This document shows, piece by piece, positions 12,101-23,064 of a stretch of DNA of 64,000 nucleotides. The notes beneath the pieces are model-generated. The model made no database searches and was not told the origin of the DNA. It saw nothing but the letters and a program-made list of their open reading frames with translations. Within the stretch, counting starts at the first letter, position 1, and each line of letters begins with the position of its first letter. This DNA comes from Salvia splendens (Eukaryota > Streptophyta > Magnoliopsida > Lamiales > Lamiaceae), in assembly GCF_004379255.2 (NCBI RefSeq), contig NC_056046.1:11904001-11968000 (forward strand), given 5' to 3'. Position numbers and translations under genes: made by a program.

Positions 12101-13709
12101 AATTATTTATAAAAATTGATTTTTATATTTGAAAAACAATTTTTATAAATAAATGAATACAAGAAATTCATAATAGCCCATATATATTTGATGGGCTTGT
12201 GAATTCTATGAAACCATTCTTGGTTATTTCTCTTTTATAGAGTCATCTTTGAATGTTTTATGTTCCACTTTCAATGTGGGACAAAATAGGTTGAAGTGTT
12301 TTCTTTTATAACTACATGTTTAGATCATTCATTCATCTTTTTCGGATACAAAACTTTATTTTGTCTTCTACTTTTCTTCATTTTTTTTATAATATATATA
12401 AACAAAATTATTATTTGAATATATTTTTGATTGATAAAAATAAATAATTATTGAGAAATATGATTTGTATAATTGTTATTGTTAGACTTATACAATTTGT
12501 TTTATAATTATTCTTTTAATGTGCATAATAGTATTTATTAGTTAACATATACATAAATTTAAACATAAACAAATCGATAATGATAAATAACTAATGAATA
12601 ATAATTCATGTAATAATATTTGTTGTTAAATTATCATAATAGAAGATTGTCATACCTCAACCCCTCTCACGTACACATATATAATAAACAAATATTCTTT
12701 CTATTCCATAAAATAAATCATAAAATAGAAACAACACAATCACAACTTTTTCTCGCTATTATTTTACTCTCTCTTCATCAAACTCACAAAATAATGTATA
12801 TAATCATACACAATACAAAGCATATATCATAAATAATTTCATATCCGTATGCATATGCCTCTGTGTTCCTTTTTATTATTGCATATGTACACGACCCGTA
12901 TGTCCCTTTTATTTATTTGACATTTCCACGAAGGCCCCTCTTTGTATTGACCTTTCCACGAAGACCCCTCTTTGCTTGTAATGAAGATACCGTTGAATAG
13001 ACAAATTAGGATTTATGTATTTGGAGTTTGAACTTGTTTCCACATGGATATCATTGTGTCAAGGTACTAATGAATCTGATGAACTGATGACTTATGTTGC
13101 GTTAAATAACAATGTAGACAGAAATATTGCAATCGGATGATGTTTATCTAAGCAAATCTTTGGTCCTTAGTTGATTTCAGTATGTGGCAATCTGCAAATG
13201 GATTGTCATGTTAGTATCCTATTTTGGGCTCACAAATTATAATGTTGAAATTCCATTTGAGAGAAAAAGGAGGAATTACATATACAAGCAGGAAGTTACA
13301 TTGGGGGGGGGGGCATCAAAGAGAGATATGCAGTGCAATTTTCTCCAAAATCTTCCTGATACCCCTCACCCTCTACCATTTATGTTAAATCAATAAAGAG
13401 ATACCTGCCGAACAGTAACTTCAAAGCGACGTCATATAATCTGTTGATAAAATCTCATTCGCAAAAAGAGTATTTTCTACTTCTTCCAGCATATTTGCTA
13501 GTTCTTCAAAGTTCTGATGGAGTATTTTTTACTTCCTCCAACTAGGAAAATTGCCTAAGGTAGAGATTGACACATCGTCTTGTTTGTTGTCTTTAATCCT
13601 TACTCTCTTCATGCATATTATGAAAGCTTACGTTCTTTACATTGTGGTTGCTTGCTATAGCAATTCTCAGTTTTATTGCTTCTGACATTGCAAGAAATGG
13701 CATCTACAG
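12101..13709. other. AT-rich spacer
   Basis: No convincing gene. A G8 run sits near 13302. The upstream exons of the biotin-carboxylase pseudogene would be expected here, but I could not recognise them; they are absent or too decayed. Confidence 0.4.
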
Positions 13710-16507
13710 GTTTTGGCTGACAAATTTGGCAATGTTGTGCACTTTGGGGAGCGTGACTACCATCCAGGTAGACATTGCAATTCGCTAGTTTTCAATCTGC
13801 GAAACTATGTTTCCAGATGTAACATTGGTGAAAGGTAGTGTCTGCAGAGAAGAAACCAAAAGTTGGTAGAAGAAGCACCTTCTCCTGCATTAACACCCGA
13901 GTTGCGGAAAGCCATGGGGGATGCAGCAGTTGCAGCAGCAGCAGCAGCGTCAATTGGTTACATTGGTGTTGGTACAGTTGAGTTCGTTTTGGATGAAAGA
14001 GGGTCCTTTTACTTCATGGAGATGAACACCAGGATCCAGGTGAAAAGATGGGACTTGGGCACTCTATTCAACAGCAGTGTTAATCCTTGATATATACTTA
14101 TTTGGATGTTTTGTAGGTCGAGCATCCAGTTACTGAGATGATATCCTCAGTTGACCTGATTGAGGAACAGATCCGAGTGGCTAGAGGCGAGAAACTCCGT
14201 TACACACAGGTATATAACCAAAGCGTTCAAGACCCTTGCTACCAATCTTCAATCACTAATTGATACGGACATTGTATTCCTTTTTTAGGACAATGTTGTG
14301 CTCAAAGGACATTGAATTGAATGCCGTATTAATGCAGAAGATGCTTTCAGCTGAACAGGGAGAATTACAGCATACCTTCCAGCTGGAGGCCCATTCGTGC
14401 GCATGGATAGCCATGTTTATTCAGATTATGTTGTTCCACCCAGCTACGATTCCCTGCTTGGAAAGGTTTGCTGTTTTTTTGGTTTAAGCTATTCAATTTG
14501 ATGTACCCTCATTTTAGGTGAGGAAGATGCTAAGAGACCTTTTGAAATAATTGAGTGAACATAACATGAAAGTGTCTTCATTGACAATTTGACATTGAAT
14601 CTATTATTATTTTAAGCTTTTCAACACTCTAGATGAAATATGGTTTCCACAGAACCACAGGCACATATATATTTCACATTTGTTTTCTTATTACAAGATC
14701 GAAATAATGAATTAATCACTATCCAATCAAAATAAAGTATAATAAACCTATAAGCATACACATGATAGTTGAATTTCTCGCTGAAGTAGATTTATGCCAA
14801 TATATGTTCCGATTTTATGTGCATAGTAAAATCAGCATCTCTCTTGTCAATATTATTTATAGGCGACATAACATCATTAAACGGATTGTAGATTTGTTGT
14901 TCGATTTCAGCACACGAGGTTATGCATCAGCATGCTACATTTTACATATTTATTGTATCCTAGTTTTCGTTACTAAACTATATTCCAATATTGTGATTTT
15001 AGCTTATTGTTTGGGCTCGGACAAGAGAAAGGGCAATCCAACGTATGAAGAGGGCCTTTAATGATACCACCATTACAGGTAAAGCATTGAGATTTTACTT
15101 TAGATTTTGTTTATTGTTACAATTAGAAATTATTCTCTTGGCATCTTTAACATTCAGAATTGATATAAATAATCTGGAGTTGACTGCAGCTCTTTTACGG
15201 TTTTCTCACTGTGTCTGATTTTCTGGATTCAACTGCTAAAAGATGTTATCCTTTGATGGCTTCAATGATTTGTTATTCATAGTCTGCCACGTTTCTGTTA
15301 ATACAAATTTGGTCCTCTTTATTCAGTTGCCTGTTTTAGAGATATTTTTTAGAAATATTTTAGAGATAATTGAAAGGAAACCTGACTCTTAAGATTGGCA
15401 AACTTGTATTTGTCAGTGTATTGTGTTATTCTTGTTTTTGAAACTAGCCTTCAAAAGTGGCATCTCTTTCCCATCCATGTGAAAAGAACAACATAATACC
15501 ATGTTGGTGAAAGTGGAATAAAAAATAACCGGAAATAGATTTAGAGAGAGCCAAAGTTACTGTTTCATTGATTGAGTTCATGAAGATTACAAATCAGCAT
15601 TTATACATGTACATGGAACAATCTAGATTCCATATTCTGTTATGATTAACTCACTAAACAAACATCAACAACACTAATCCTAACTAACGGCTCTCTGCTT
15701 TAATCCTCTCATCAACACGTCCTTGAATGTACAAGTGTGGTCCCTTGATTCATTGGCTGCAGCTGGCAGTAGCTTTGATCCCGTGTTCTCATGCTCAAGG
15801 CCATCTCGTGCACTCTCCTTTCCAGCAATGCATGAATCCATGTCAGCATGAGCATCAGCATGTTCTTCATGCATCTCTTTAATCGCAACTCTTCCAACAC
15901 CATGTTTGTGTCGTAACATTTTTGAGTGTCTCCAGGGGTCCCAACAACAATTGGATACCACAAACTTATCCTGGAAATTGAGGTAGGCTTCGCAAAATTT
16001 ATGATAATTGTTTTCTGAGAGACCTTCGTGAATTTAAACTGCTTCATGTGTTTATGGTATAGGATTTTCAAAAATGGAAAAGTGGATACAGCTTTTATTC
16101 CAAAACACGAGCAAGAACTCACTGAGGTGAGACACTTATCCATGATAGTTGCCATAAGTTCTCTTCTTGCTTCTTTTGGGAAGTCATGAATTTTTTATGA
16201 GAAACATTCCATTACGAGTCATGAGTAGATCGAAAAAAAGTTCCAACTTTCCCATTTTCTTTGTTTAATCTGATTTGGACGAACATGTTAAAGATGAAAT
16301 CACACAATGAAACCAGTTAGCAGTGTAGGTGTAGCTAATGCCTCGATATATATAGGCTAGCACAATGTTGTACGATGTCATTGCCCTCACTCTTATTTAT
16401 TCAAGAGAGCATCGCGGGGTGTCGTTGATTTCTTGTGTTTGTAATTGCAGCCTCAGCCAACGGAACCAACAGAGGCTCAGAAAGAGCTGGCTAGAGCTTC
16501 CACTTAA
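13710..16507 (+). pseudogene. CAC2: Biotin carboxylase (plastid acetyl-CoA carboxylase subunit) pseudogene, 3' part only
   Basis: Remnant of the gene for the biotin-carboxylase subunit of heteromeric acetyl-CoA carboxylase, which carboxylates BCCP-biotin for plastid fatty-acid synthesis. Recognisable exons: 13710-13767, 13848-14039, 14117-14209, 14289-14465, 15003-15078, 15936-15982, 16063-16126 and 16451-16507. Seen: [27 protein letters not shown] then VEHPVTEM across an intron, and a C-terminal ELARAST. Lesions: a frame-breaking 2-nt loss after GERD in the first exon; TGA stops in the exon at 14289-14465 (after LKGH and after AEDAF, where the GFRPGPGR region is also lost); and an extra T in the exon at 16063 that shifts frame. 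The ATP-grasp N-terminal half is missing. Splice sites are largely kept, so this was a genomic (not processed) duplicate. A functional copy must exist elsewhere. Confidence 0.88.
15502..15899 (-). mobile_element. Probable solo LTR (Ty1-copia type) in a pseudogene intron
   Basis: A 398-bp segment whose ends read TGTTGG...CCAACA. On the minus strand a TGTATAAATG TATA motif lies in the 3' third, as in LTR promoters. It sits in the intron before the 15936 exon. The hexamer accatg occurs at both edges (15498-15503 and 15899-15904) but overlaps the LTR ends, so an exact 5-bp duplication is not shown. Just outside the 3' end (minus strand) is TGGTAT, like the start of an initiator-Met primer site, so a truncated element is also possible. 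Confidence 0.55.
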
Positions 16508-18021
16508 GCTAGTCTCGTGTCGCGATCAATGGAAGCAAGCTTTTGGCTTCACTTGTTTATTTGATAGCTGCACATTATTTAATACTACTTGTTTTTCCAC
16601 ATTTTTCACTTGTCAAATGAGCTTTAGATGTAACGTAGATGAGAACTATTCTTGGTTTCGGGTAAAAAATGATTTTCAGTTTTTCACTTCATAAATGGGT
16701 AAAATAAATGTGTGATTTTTTTTTGTAATTACCTTTAGATTGAGTTATTTTTGAGAAAAATAATAGTAAATGTTAAGAAAAAATATTTATCTTAAATGAA
16801 GTGACATAAAATCCCACATAGTATAGGAATGCAGTGTAATTATTCATATGATCTTCCTCAATAATGACTGTCATATTTAATCAAACCAATCCTAAATATG
16901 TAAAATTTATTAATTGATAATAAGTGCCATCATTAAATACAGAGACTACAAAGCCTTATTCATGTCCTACCAAAACTTTGATATGATGCTATTTTTGAAA
17001 ATACATAAAGATCGAGCCCTTTTCCCAACTCTCAAAGATCTATACCTTTTTAAATATATTATCCATACATGATTAATCATGTGAAAAATAATTGAAGAAA
17101 TTCAATAAAGAAGTCTTATATATGACGGCTACACAGTCCTATGCAATGTGGAATGGGCAACTATAGTGACACTACACAATTAAAGAATAATTATAATAAT
17201 TACGCTTCGAATTATTAACAATCATTGCCTGCCACTTATAAAAAAATAGTTTCTCTATCCAAATCGAAGTATAGGTATAGTATATCAATTTGTTCGTCTT
17301 CCTAACTAATTAGCAATCACAATCTTAACTATTAGTAGTTAAGATTAGAAGATTTAATAGTTAAAATAATGGCATGTGAATTATATTTTAAATAAAAAAA
17401 TTATTAAATAAACTTAAAGAGTATTAATGTCAATTTTCTCTCATATCAAAATTATCTTAAAACTTTAAATTTACATAATTCTCTCGATTTAAATTATATT
17501 TTCGCAAAAAATATATCAAATTAAAGATAAATTTATAAGGATTCCAACGAGATCTCAATTGCATATGTTCCGACGATGTTCAGGTGATGAAATTTGATAA
17601 ATTATATTTAAATTTTCGTACATGTTGATAAATAGATTTTATCAAACAAATGCGAAAAAAATCTCAATATAATGTAGGTAAAATATCAATAAAACTGTGT
17701 TGATATTTTCTTGTATTTTTGTTGATATTTTCATGTTATATTGTTGATATTTTCATGTTATATTGTTGATATTTGTAATACATTATGTTGATATAAAAAA
17801 CACCCACGAAAATTATCATATGATAATATAATGACGATATTACCCTTTTGTTAATATTTTATCTACTATTTATTAAAATTTGTGAGCTTTAATCTCATCC
17901 ACTCATTTCAAAATCTAAGGGTGTAGATTTAGTCTTAGTCTTGGATTATGGTGTTATAAGCATTACAAGAGGACCCTCAATTTGCTAATATTATACTTAT
18001 CTCCTATTATGTCCTATCATT
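16508..18021. other. AT-rich spacer
   Basis: No gene recognised. Mostly A/T-rich sequence; the only structured element is the tandem repeat at 17695-17785. Confidence 0.4.
17695..17785. repeat. Short tandem repeat, ~22-bp unit
   Basis: Copies of ttgttgatattttcatgttata repeat about three to four times with small changes. Non-coding minisatellite. Confidence 0.7.
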
Positions 18022-19843
18022 GAGTATCCACATCCATGCTTTTGCTAAAGAGCATGGATATAGACCCAGACCTACTTTTATTCATTTTTTACTCCATGTT
18101 CTTTGGCAAGAGTACAACATCCACATCCATACTCTTCCACAATGACATGCTCAAGGGTCCCACCATTCTATTATTCAATTTAAATAAAAACATTTCCATA
18201 ATATTAAAATACATTAAAAATACCTAAAATACTATTACTAATTACTAAAAAATAAAAATTACATAATTAAAATCCTAAAAATTAAAAATTTCATAATTAA
18301 AGTCCTAAAAACTAAAAATTACATAATTTAAATCTCAAAAATTAAAAATTACATAATTTAAATCCCAAAAATTAAAAATTACATAATTAAATTCATAAAA
18401 TTAAAAATTACATAATTAAATTCATAAAATTAAAAAACCCACTACATGTGGCCGAATTTTGCCCAAATGTGTTTGATTAGGTCTTCTTGTAGCTCAATGT
18501 GGGTTTTGGTATCGCGCATTGTGTGTCTTGTTTCGATACTCTCGCGTACCGTCGTATACACACCTCGGCGTGGGAGAGACCTTGCGGTTGAGCTTCCTGC
18601 TTCATCCTTGTCGTAAAAGTTAGTCGCCATCGGTCCTTCGTCGGCTATAATCATGTTGTGCAAGATAATACACGCGTACATGATGTCGGCAATATTCTTA
18701 ACGTACCACAGCCAAGACGGGGCCTTCCCAATGTTGAATCGACCTTGAAGGACTCCAAAAGCTCTTTCGACGTCTTTCCGAGCAGACTCTTGACGCTGCG
18801 AATAAAGAACCCGTCATGGGTCTTGCGAATTGCTGAGCGTCTTCACGAAAGTCGACCACCTTGGGTAGATACCATCGGCGAGATAGTAACCCATGTGATA
18901 TGGATTTCCGTTGACGGTGAAGTCGATCACCGGTGCTATACCATTCAAAGCATCATTGAAGAGTGGTGAAGAATAGAGCACGTTCAAGTCGTTGTTGGAT
19001 CCGGCAACACCGAAATATGTATGCCAAATCCTTTGGCGGTAATCGGCGACTGCTTCAAGGATAAGCGTTGGGCCGCCGCCTTTGTGGCCGCTTAAGTGTT
19101 GCCCCCTTTAAGCATCCGAACAATTCTTCCACTTCCAATGCATGCAGTCAATGTTGCAAACCATACCGGGAAAACCGTGGACTGTTTCGTGAAGATGAAG
19201 CAACCGTTGACAATCTTCGGTGGTGGGTGCCCGAAGGAATTCCTCACCGAAAGCAGAACGAACGCCGTCGCAAAAATTTTAGAGGCATAGGATTCCAGTT
19301 GACTCACCCACATGCAAATACTCGTCGAAGAGGTCAGCCATTTGCCCAGTACCTAGTTGTCGAAGGGCACAAGGACACTTCTGCAACGCCGAGAGACTTT
19401 GCCGACTGGTTGCGTCTCTACGTGATTGAAAGTATTCAACACGGGCGGACAATGTGTTGACAATACGCATAAACAATCGTTTTGACATGCGAAAACGGCG
19501 CCGGAAGTAATCTTCCGGAAACCGCGGCGGGTCGGAAAAATAGTCGGCAACGAGCCTTTCGTGGGCTCCCTCCGGTCACGAGGGATGTAGCGGCGATTTG
19601 ATCTAGTTGGTCAAGGAGGAGGGGCGGGGGTAGCGGCGGTGACATAGGCTTCATAGGCAACACGATATTGTTCATAGTATTCTTGTTCATAGTATTCTTG
19701 TTCTTCGCCCTGCTCAGCGGCACGGACGTGCTCGATGCATCAAGCAGAGCCGTGCCGTCGGCAAGAGCATAGCGACGAACAGGGGCATACCGTGCCGGCA
19801 GCACGGACGCCGTCCTTCTCTATAAGCACCGATACAGATGCTC
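18022..19843 (-). mobile_element. PIF/Harbinger transposon, broken (family A)
   Basis: Roughly 1.8 kb with diverged 19-bp inverted ends, GAGTATCCACATCCATGCT at left and GAGCATCTGTATCGGTGCT (complement) at right. It contains a minus-strand transposase remnant. Bases 18225-18440 are tandem copies of an aaattacataattaaa unit. The same ends and AT-rich block recur in the elements at 38233-38925 and (right end only) 57887-59113, so these form one family. Flanking trinucleotides no longer match. Confidence 0.75.
18442..19700 (-). pseudogene. HARBI1-like transposase pseudogene (family A)
   Basis: Translating the minus strand in changing frames gives a PIF/Harbinger DDE nuclease. The order is SKRLFMRIVNTLSARVEYF, DLFDEYLHVGESTGILCL, FPGMVCNIDCMHWKWKNC (first catalytic Asp), GVAGSNNDLNVLYSS (second Asp), YHMGYYLADGIYP and the C-terminal MYACIILHNMI, ending FGHM-stop at 18442. 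At least three frameshifts and stops separate these blocks, for example after WKNC and before the SSPLFND region. The N-terminal coil is only faintly recognisable. Not functional. Confidence 0.85.
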
Positions 19844-20074
19844 TAAAAAGACTTCTACAGAAAGATAAAGATTAGCTTATGATTTTTGTGATTATAAAAA
19901 ATTATTTCCTAGACATTTTACAGTCACAAGAATGCGTGTGTAGGGACAAATGAAGTTATCTAAGACATAAAATATATGATTAATAATCATATAAAATAGA
20001 TATAGTTGAACTTCGATTTTTTTTGTGGGATCTTACATTTTGACCAATTCAATCATGAAGGATTTCTTGTGCCT

Positions 20075-20130
20075 ATAGTTACTTGTAAGTTCGTAGAATT
20101 GAATAGTTACTTGTAAGTTCGTAGAATTGA
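20075..20130. repeat. Direct duplication of a 28-bp unit
   Basis: Two adjacent identical copies of a 28-bp unit beginning atagttacttgtaagttc, at 20075-20102 and 20103-20130. Nothing else is recognised in the 19844-20189 spacer. Confidence 0.85.
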
Positions 20131-20189
20131 TGACTGATGTAGTATGAACTAAAGATTCTTTTTTATATTATTTTTTTCCTTATTTTATT

Positions 20190-20446
20190 TGTTAGCTAAA
20201 CTGTGCTTGACGCTATGCTATGTTTCTATTTTATGCCCTAATTATTATATTGGGTATAACCCGTCTTCTGTGTGTCTATTTATATAGAAGGAAGGCGCAC
20301 AACTTGTAATTCGAAAAACAATCTGAATACAATCTCCTTTCCTACCTGCGGACGTAGCTAACACAATGTTGGTGAACCATATAAATATGTGTCTTTTTAC
20401 GTTTTTGTTTATCTCGATTACATAATTACTCTATTATATCACAACA
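20190..20446 (+). mobile_element. Solo LTR with perfect 5-bp target duplication
   Basis: A 257-bp LTR-like unit beginning TGTTAGCTAAACTG and ending TATCACAACA, flanked on both sides by TTATT. A TATA-like ctatttatatag and a downstream ctgcggacgtagc segment resemble plant copia LTR ends. No internal retroelement sequence remains, so it is a solo LTR left by LTR-LTR recombination. Its end sequence is unlike the other LTRs here. Confidence 0.8.
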
Positions 20447-21396
20447 TTATTATTTATCAACTTTAACTATTTATTACTATCATTTTAATAAAACGAGTGT
20501 AGAAAAGTCAATGAAACTCCTAATGGCGGAAAGTCGAACTCGCAACAAGGCAAAATAGCTATCTAGTTCCTAATTAACTAAATTTGAGGGAGAAAGTGGT
20601 GGTGTTGTGAATAATGTGATTGTTAATAAATTGGTATTGTTTGCGGTTGGATCTTTATTTATTGGGTTTGTATGACCAAAATTATGTCTACATCTAGCAC
20701 CGCTGTTCGTGTCGTTGTGGGCGAATCCCACCTTTTTTTCTTTTTACTTTTTTTTTCTCTTTTATTTATAATTGATATTTTTGTTATGATACTAAGTCTT
20801 TTCTTAAAAGAAAGTAGTAGTAACACTTTTTAACGGAAAATAAGACTTTAAATAGTACTACTACTAATTTTCATAAAAAGTTTATTTATTTTTAAGAAAA
20901 GTTTCCATTAATGCAAATTAATGTTTTATTTAATTTTTTTAAAAGTAGATATAAAAATGTAATTATAAATTGTTTAAAATAAATACCCCACAAGACTTGA
21001 TTTTACTAAAAAATCTTATTTATTTTTAAGAGAAGTCTCATTTGTTGTGAGTACATTTTTATTTCATTTTGTAAATGAAAAAAAAGGACAACATCCTTGT
21101 TAGTTGTTTAGTTGACGGACTAGAGACTAGAGAACATAACTGATTTCGTACCATCTTATATTAACTCAAATACTAATAATTTGACCACAATTGATTTCGA
21201 TTGATAAGTATGCCTAAATTGACATTGTTAAAAAGAATTGGCAAGAGCTCAAAAAATTTGAAAATTGTTGGATTTTTTTTGTCTATTTAATCGGATTACC
21301 ATAATCAAGCAGAGTTATCATTTTTTTAAATCAAGCAATGTCTAAGCAGAGTTACAAAATTAATGATTGATATTTATCGAATATTAGTACTAATAA
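20447..21396. other. AT-rich spacer
   Basis: No gene or structured element recognised. It contains long T- and A-rich runs. Confidence 0.4.
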
Positions 21397-21888
21397 GAGC
21401 ATCCGCAATGGCGGACTTCGCCGCCGAATTCCCACGGATGTGCCGGAATTCCGTGGCGGACGTCCGCCATTAGGCACGAATGGCACGGATACGGAATTGA
21501 GCTGACGACGTCGCAGGTCCGCGGCCTTCTGTGGAATTCCGCAGGGACGTCCGCCATTGCGTCGACTCCTGCGGAATTCGGAATTCCGATTTATTTATTT
21601 ATTTTTTTTAGTTTGTAATTATTGAAATGTATTTTTTTATTTGGTGAAATGTACTTTTCTTTTTTTAATGGATTTTTTTCCCTATTCGCGTCGAAATTTT
21701 AATTCCGTAAATTCTTTACTTCCGGAAAGTGGTTAATTTATGAATTTGTGAATTTTTTTAATGTGGGAATTCCGCGAATTCCGCCACTGTGCAGTGGAAA
21801 GTCCGTATGACGTGGCAAAGCAGTGGGAAGTCCTTATGACGTGACAGTGGGAATTCCGTCGGGACATCCGCACCACTGCGGATGCCCT
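21397..21888. mobile_element. Harbinger/Tourist-like MITE upstream of the MYB gene
   Basis: About 490 bp with ends GAGCATCCGCAATGGCGGAC and, complemented, GGGCATCCGCAGTGGTGCGG, and TAA on both sides. Subterminal regions carry repeated ggaattccg and gacgtccgcc motifs in both orientations, so the element can fold. No ORF. It ends about 50 bp before the presumed transcribed leader of the MYB gene. Confidence 0.75.
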
Positions 21889-23064
21889 TAATAAGCTAGC
21901 GGCCAATGATTAAAAGTTTAAAACAATATTAATCTTGTTTTTGGAGAGAGAGAAGAGGCCGAAGAAAATTCTTTGCAGGCTCTGCAGGTTAGATTTCCAG
22001 TCTCTGCAATGCATAGAAAACTCCAAACCTTGGTTCATCTACACCACATGGGTAGAAAGTTTGATTTCTGATTAAAATTCTGTGTAAGTCTAATTTTAAT
22101 GAGTAAAAAGTAGGTAGAAAAGTTTCAATCTTGCTTATGTCACTTTCTTAATGATTAAAGGGTTTATTGGTGGGAATAAATTCCATGATTTGGGAGTTAC
22201 TACATGAGGAAATTTTCAACATGTGCATGGTGTTTAGGAATTAGGGGTATAAATTCTTGCTTACTGGTTTCCTCAATGGTTAGAGACATTTGTTTGTGTA
22301 TGCGAAAATGGGGTTCACCTTTATCCCTTCTAAAAACTCCTACAGTTGCAGAGGAATTGTACCTTTTTGCTTTGCGGAGCACGTGTTTGAGAATTTGACC
22401 CAATGGTAACTTGATAGAAGAGAACAAAAAGTGGCTGTAAAAATGAATTCTTGGGGTAATTCTGTTTAGCTGTGGGCCTCTGCTGTGAAAAACTGTTAGT
22501 AGCAAAATGAGTGCCTTTTGTCTATTGGTGAAAGTTTTTTGGGGATGATTGAGATGTATCAATTTGATTAGTGTTATTATCCATGTTGGACTTCTGGGGC
22601 TTTCTTCTTTGTTTGATACCATGGTGGTCCCTTTCACTCTTCACATTCTTACACTGCCCTAATTACTATCTTACTGATTTCCCATCACCAATTATTTCTG
22701 CCCATCTTTTTTCTTTGCATTCCCGTTTCACCTGTGCATTTTCCTCGAAAACTATGTTTTGTTTATATATATTGATGGCTCTGGGAGATATTTCTCATGG
22801 CCACCAAACTTCTTCATTAATATGGTCAGCACTTCACTAGAGGCTCACTGAGGCAATTCACTGGTGTATTCGATTTCGTGTGGTTCTTGGCGGCATCCGC
22901 TGTGGTTGTTGTTTAAGGCGGGCCTCTCTCTTGTTGTATTTATAACAATATAATTGAGATCTGAAATATTTGGATTCTGAGCAATGCATCTGAAGTACTA
23001 CTGAGTGGGATTCATATTCCGGGAATTGTTGTAGTTAGTGGTTTTTGGAATCGATTTAGACTAG
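21889..23064 (+). promoter_or_regulatory. Promoter, leader exon and leader intron of the MYB gene
   Basis: Short spacer after the MITE. A GA-rich leader lies around 21945-21990 and ends ctctgcag, followed by gttagattt, a plausible leader-intron donor. The rest up to the ATG is T-rich and intron-like. Open frames at 22200-22840 lack family resemblance and are taken as intron. Leader splicing is an inference. Confidence 0.4.

Noticed and set aside
15497..15904. Exact 5-bp target duplication for the LTR at 15502-15899
   Set aside because: The shared accatg overlaps the LTR termini and the strict 5-mers outside TG...CA do not match, so the duplication was not claimed.
20520..20560. Possible tRNA-like segment (gtcgaactcgcaac)
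   Set aside because: A B-box-like stretch in reverse but no cloverleaf or A box could be made.
22200..22840. Open frames upstream of the MYB start
   Set aside because: T-rich, no similarity to any family, and located where a leader intron is expected.
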